Assembly: GCA_964017145.1 (NCBI GenBank)
Contig: OZ024850.1
Coordinates: 1,341,618-1,405,617, forward strand
Origin: Agrocybe praecox
Lineage: Eukaryota > Basidiomycota > Agaricomycetes > Agaricales > Agrocybaceae
Length of the DNA stretch: 64,000 bases
Reading direction: 5' to 3'
Shown here piece by piece: positions 59,577 through 64,000 of this stretch. The position numbers and the translations under genes are program-made. Positions within the stretch are counted from its first letter, which is position 1, and the number at the start of each line of letters is the position of its first letter. The notes beneath the pieces were generated by a model, which was not told where the DNA came from, searched no databases, and saw only the letters and a program-made list of their open reading frames with translations.

Positions 59577-61842
59577 TCAGCCAACGATTCCACCAAAAAC
59601 ACCTTTGAAATACCTCTGTGCACCTTGCACATCACCTACTCGAGCTCCAACAACACCATCAGGACGAATCACAAATATTCCGCTTGAGCTTTCTGGACCG
59701 TCATATGCAGCATATGCATGGGATTCACGGTCTTCAACCACCGTAAGTTCACCTGGGTAATCGGAAGAGAGCGATGCAGCAAGCGCAGCTCCATCCTCAC
59801 CGCCCTTGACGATGACAACAGGATGCACAAGCTCCGGAGGGTATGACGATATGGCGGCCAGGACCTCACGAGGGTTGATCTTTTTGGAGAACATGAGCAC
59901 GGTGTGCCGCGTGGGTCTTAAGAGTTCGAAGAGCCTAGTCGTCCTCGTTGTACCCTTGATCACCACCAACCCAGGAGCGTCGTTTGCTCTATCTCCAGCG
60001 CGAAGTGGGCTACCCTCCTCAACACTATAGGCGGAGCCCGCTCCTCTATCCAACCCAAGCTTCTCCGACTCCTCATCAACGACGATAGAGCTCCATCTAT
60101 AATTGACACCTAGCTGGTTGACCTTCCCAGTCCGATTCCATGCGTTCTCGTCTTTCGAATCGGATAAAGTAATTTTAAATAGTGCGGTTGTGACGTTCAG
60201 CATTTCCGCAACCACTGGAAGACGCTCTTCTTCATATGTCTCGAGAAGGCCTTCTGGAGCTAGGCCCTTGGTGACCAGTGCTAGTTTCCATCCTAGGTTG
60301 AATGAATCTTGTACCCCTGTGTTCATTCCCTGAGAAAATTGGACGAGAAATCTCAATGTGAGTCTACGTTCAGAACTCAGAGCAACTTACCTGGCCTCCA
60401 GCAGGACTGTGTATGTGTGCAGCATCTAAGCAGTCGTTATAGATACTCTCTGTCAAAAAAAACCAGTCACTCACCACCAACTACGAAAACCCTTCCTTTC
60501 TTGAACTTATCTACCATGCGGATGTTCACACTGAGTTTTTTTTTTAAAAAAAAATCATCAACTCGCGCATTTCGCTAACTACGATAAACCGAAACTTACG
60601 TATAAGGGGATGCACAAACCACTTCTCCCCACTTGATATCCTCCCTGTTGCCTGTCGTTTGCTTTAGCAGTGCCTTCAGTTTTACCGGGTCCGCAGCAAT
60701 GTCGCTCATTATCTTCTGGTCAGTAAGAAGCGTGGGGCTTCCAAGGATAAAATTAAACACCCCTGGGTTCTCGGTGCCGCGTATAATGTTCCTATAGAAT
60801 ATCGTTAGGTTCAAGGTTTCGCATAGAGAAAACCCACTGAAAGACATACAAGGTATCGGCCATATCACCCCACAAATGCCATTTCTATAAATATAATTCA
60901 AAAATGTCAAAACCATCACTGGATATCAAGTTCAAAGAATAACTTATCCACATACCTCATGGGCGAGTCCTTCGAGCTTAATGTCCCCTACAAGCATCCT
61001 CTGCTCAGTCGTCTCTCCCAGAAAAGTCAGGCCCAGCTGTTTCCTGACCACACCACGCGCACCGTCCGCTCCAATAACCCATTTATACGAAGCTTCCTCT
61101 ATCACCATCGTAGGCGATGGCTCGGCGGATTCAGAGGAGGATAGGACGTGTGTTGATCCAAGGTCATGTTTAGCCAACTTGACATTCACCTTCCCCTCTG
61201 AATCATCCTGCTCGAAAGAGAGGAGCTCAACGCCCAACTCGACTGTGCATCCCAGTTTCTCGAGCTCTGCGCGAATAATCTTGTCGAGGTTATCTTGGCC
61301 AAGCATTTTTGGATTCATCTACAGAGAGAGAAAACCTCTCGTGATGAGCTGGATCGCTGTTTGATAATATGACATGCTGCAACTCACGTATGGCTTGGAC
61401 GGCGTAGACTCCATATACGGCGCTGCATGAAATTCCTTCTCAACTTCAACGCCTTCGGGCATCTTGTATGCGCAAAACTCAAAAATTTCGACAGCGCGTT
61501 TGAATACTTCATCAAGGATACCCAGAGACTCGAATGTTTCGAAGGAACGCGGCTGAAATACACACGTTAATTGTTAGACTGCAAGTCTTCAGAGTATGCC
61601 GGTATGACTGGGAGTAACTAACCATGAGCCCTGCACCCCGCTGTCCGATCCTGTTCGTAGTCGTCTTTTCAATCACCCGTACAGGGACGCCATTTCGCAG
61701 AAGCGACAGTGCCAGAATGAGTCCCGATGGTCCCGAGCCGACCTATCACGATCACAAAGAGAACAGATGTAAAGTAAGTGATTGCGCGATTGCAGAAAAG
61801 CGACAACATGGTAGTACTTACGATGAGTATTTCAGTTGTCAT
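59577..61842 (-). CDS. FAD-dependent aromatic monooxygenase (phenol 2-monooxygenase-like)
   Basis: Nine exons on the minus strand: 61842-61822, 61742-61623, 61552-61388, 61318-60956, 60885-60851, 60791-60600, 60530-60475, 60425-60391 and 60329-59577, giving 579 aa. The dinucleotide-binding motif is ILIVGSGPSGLILALSLLRN. The DG motif reads WVIGADGARGVVRKQLGLTF, and the GD motif RVFVVGDAAHIHSPAGGQG is followed by MNTGVQDSFNLGWKLALV. The C-terminal part (APGLVVIKGTTRTTRLFELL ... HTVLMFSK) fits the thioredoxin-like domain of phenol hydroxylases. The enzyme should hydroxylate or epoxidise a small, probably aromatic, substrate with NAD(P)H. The gene lies directly upstream of epoxide hydrolase 2 on the same strand. 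Confidence 0.92.
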
Positions 61843-61956
61843 TTTCTTGTAGCAACTCCAGTCGTTCTTTATATTCAGAAAAAAGTATCGATGTAAACCT
61901 ATAGATGTGGGAGGTCAGATTCAAAGCTTTAAAGTCCTACCCAAGAACCATCGTGC

Positions 61957-61964
61957 TTTATATA
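61957..61964 (-). promoter_or_regulatory. TATA box of the FAD monooxygenase gene
   Basis: TATATAAA on the minus strand, about 115 bases upstream of the start at 61842. Confidence 0.45.
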
Positions 61965-63264
61965 CCCCACGAGGGGCCCAGTTGGAAAAGAAAGAAAACC
62001 GTTCGGTTCTTCAAGCCTTATGCCTAGAGTCAGTCATAGTCATTAGTTGCTACACATTGTAACATATTCGTTCGACCCTAGATGAGTACTCTCGGTACAA
62101 AATACATTTAACGGCGGCTCAATGAGTAATTCTACACACGTACGCACGGACAACCCACACAGAGAGCCAGAACCCGCTAAGTCACGGAAAGGCTGTTTTC
62201 AATAGATTACGAATATGACGTACACGGTGCTAAGAAACGGGATTAGCATTAAACATGAAGGGATAATTCAGCGCTCAGAGGTCGCTCAGATAGCATGGCT
62301 ATGTCAGGAATCAAAATGCGATCTGCAATGACGAACATGATACAAATAGACGGTGGAAAGGCCTGACCAGAAAGTTTCGAGAAAGAAAGGCATGACCAGT
62401 CCCCCATGTTCCAATATTCATGAGATGGCAGTTGAATATGTTGAAGGAGGTGCAGGAGATACACGAGACAAAACCGTCCACTGACGAGTTTCTTGAACAA
62501 TGCAATGGCTTGCAATGGTCAACTAGAGACGCCGGCAGTCACGAAGCTTGACCTTGGCTTGACCGGGACCGCCGGGTAGCCCCGAATATCATGTCGGAAA
62601 AATCAAAATAAGCTTGTCAGACACTGCGACTGGTGATGGACCTATATGCCGTGACAATATTTTGCTGACCAGCTTATATCAGTATATGATAAAGCAACAT
62701 ATACCTTCCATCGTACATCAGTCATTCACCTGCCTAATAGTAAGATATGATATCCACCAGTGATAAGTTCTCTCTCGGCTTGCGTATCACTTATGGGTCA
62801 GGTCTTGTCAGCAATGGTAAACCTTGATGGCTGCGGATTTATTCCTTCGACTAGGGGTATCACTTCTCATGACTTACGATGAAATGGCGCCCAGTCCATG
62901 GCCTGCCATCCAGAGCCGAGCATGAACGCTGTCCAGAGCTCCGCCGAACAGACTGCCGAATACTTCGAGTTAAAGTTTAAACTTTAACGCGAACGGCTCG
63001 AGCCTGGACTCGACTTGAACCCGGCCGGCAATCAAGATCAGGTTAAGCAAGTCACATGAGCATTCTGCGACGCGTCGCGAATTAAAATTTTGATATACAG
63101 CACTTTGCTCAATTTACAAGCGAATATATAATCCAGACCATTTCAATAAAAGAAAGAAAGAAACTGAAGAAGAAAAAAAGAGTAAAAGAGTTCATTTTAA
63201 AAATCCAGCAATGCGTCAATACCCATACATAAAATCCAGCGTTCCTCCGAGCCTACTCAGTCAG
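61965..63264. other. Intergenic, no gene seen
   Basis: About 1.3 kb between the monooxygenase promoter and the 3' end of the alpha/beta hydrolase gene. It contains one strong palindrome (62964-62993). No ORF is supported. Confidence 0.4.
62964..62993. repeat. 30-bp near-perfect palindrome
   Basis: The core GTTAAAGTTTAAACTTTAAC (62969-62988) is a perfect 20-bp palindrome. The arms extend by TTCG and CGAA with one mismatch to 30 bp. Confidence 0.7.
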
Positions 63265-63938
63265 TCACTCCCTAGGAGGCGGAGTCATCGGTATGAGCAC
63301 CACCTCCACATCATCTTCCCCGTCCCCATCCTCATCATCATCGACAAGCTCTCCGGGAGCCACCAGTTTATGCTTATGCAGCCCATATCCCACAAGCTCC
63401 TCTTCAAATGGCGAGTGAATCATATCGGCGGGTGGTATTGGAATTTGTACTTGCGAAAATGACGATGTGGACCCGGAGGAGGGCGGCGGAGAAGAAGAAG
63501 CATCTTCGACGACGTGTAGGATCCAATCATGGATGGTTGGGTTGATACTATATTTTGAATTATACTTAATATGCCCATTCCGTTCGAAACAAAAAGAGGG
63601 ACATACGCTTCCGGATGAGTAACACACCCCAATTGTGGTGCACCTTCTATTCGAGTGAACTTGACATTCTCCTCCCCCAGTCCCACTTCATCTATCAATC
63701 GGTCTCTCAGTTCCACAGCAAAATGCAGGGGATACGCGATGTCTTCGGCGCAGTGGACGATATGGACTGGGATGGGTACCGCTGTTGAACTGTCCACATT
63801 CTCGTTGGATCCAACGGAGGAGGACGGCTGAGGGACCCGTCTCGTTTTGAGACTCCTGAGTTCCTCAATAGTATGATCCTTTTTATTCGTAAAGAAGTCC
63901 ACCGAAACGGTATGAAACTCCCTAAAATGCTGGACGGC
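63265..63938 (-). CDS. Alpha/beta hydrolase, 3' part only (5' end outside window)
   Basis: Two exons are visible on the minus strand: 63938-63607 and 63547-63265, about 204 residues. The upstream exons lie beyond the right edge. The blocks HFREFHTVSVDFFTNKKDHT, VPIPVHIVHCAEDIAYPLHF (the acid Asp region), EENVKFTRIEGAPQLGCVTH and PEAINPTIHDWILH fit the C-terminal part of an alpha/beta hydrolase. In such families the final His lies near the THPEAIN segment. The end is an acidic, Pro-rich tail (PGELVDDDEDGDGEDDVE). The substrate cannot be inferred. Confidence 0.75.
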
Positions 63939-64000
63939 CTAGTTGATCAGACCTTTAGTTTTAGTTGACGCAACAAATCTAGGTATAAACAAAAAGTCAA

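Noticed and set aside
60538..60554. T-run followed by A-run
   Set aside because: It lies in an intron of the FAD monooxygenase gene and is a simple homopolymer pair without further structure.
1..64000. CRISPR array, prophage, insertion sequence or intact LTR element
   Set aside because: No regularly spaced repeats, no integrase, transposase or reverse transcriptase motifs, and no long terminal repeats were found; the gene structure is eukaryotic.

Overview
The window is nuclear DNA of a filamentous basidiomycete, most likely an Agaricomycete. Genes are dense and split by many short introns (about 40-90 nt) with GTNNGT-type donors. The recognisable proteins (Mid1-like channel subunit, Tsp2-like tetraspanin, GH37 trehalase, F-box/LRR protein, Abo1/Yta7-type AAA protein) are typical of mushroom-forming fungi. 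I saw no bacterial operon, CRISPR array, tRNA, rRNA or intact transposon. All gene models were spliced by eye; reading-frame continuity and family motifs were the tests for each intron.

Region 1 (1-32 kb) is mostly conserved housekeeping genes: a 5'-cut membrane protein, RNA polymerase III subunit RPC9 (-), CCR4-NOT subunit NOT2 (+), geranylgeranyltransferase I beta (+), a single-pass membrane protein (+), a tetraspanin (+), a small hypothetical (-), the chromatin AAA ATPase Yta7/Abo1 (+), a small membrane peptide (-), an uncharacterised protein (+), a broken GNAT acetyltransferase (-), an F-box protein (-), ribosomal protein S19e (+) and a PrxQ/Dot5-type peroxiredoxin (+).

Region 2 (31-46 kb) looks like a rearrangement-prone segment. 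It holds a 2OG-Fe(II) oxygenase (+), a C-terminally truncated Mid1-like gene (-), epoxide hydrolase 1 (+) and PRMT3 (-). It also holds a decayed duplicate of the 5' end of PRMT3, an inverted decayed fragment of the Mid1-like gene, a four-copy short repeat, and two small Ser/Thr-rich genes that share a promoter element.

Region 3 (46-64 kb) carries an Old Yellow Enzyme (-), the CCDC25 orthologue (-), splicing factor RBM25 (+), a secreted or anchored acid-type trehalase (+), a 5'-truncated carboxylesterase remnant (+), epoxide hydrolase 2 (-), a co-oriented FAD monooxygenase (-) and the 3' part of an alpha/beta hydrolase gene (-). The monooxygenase and epoxide hydrolase pair could act in sequence (oxygenation, then opening of an epoxide). 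The second epoxide hydrolase, the Old Yellow Enzyme and the 2OG oxygenase make 31-62 kb rich in redox and detoxification enzymes.

The most unusual points are three GC-AG introns, four internal exons of 7-10 nt, two partial gene duplications, and a pair of small low-complexity genes with a near-identical promoter motif.
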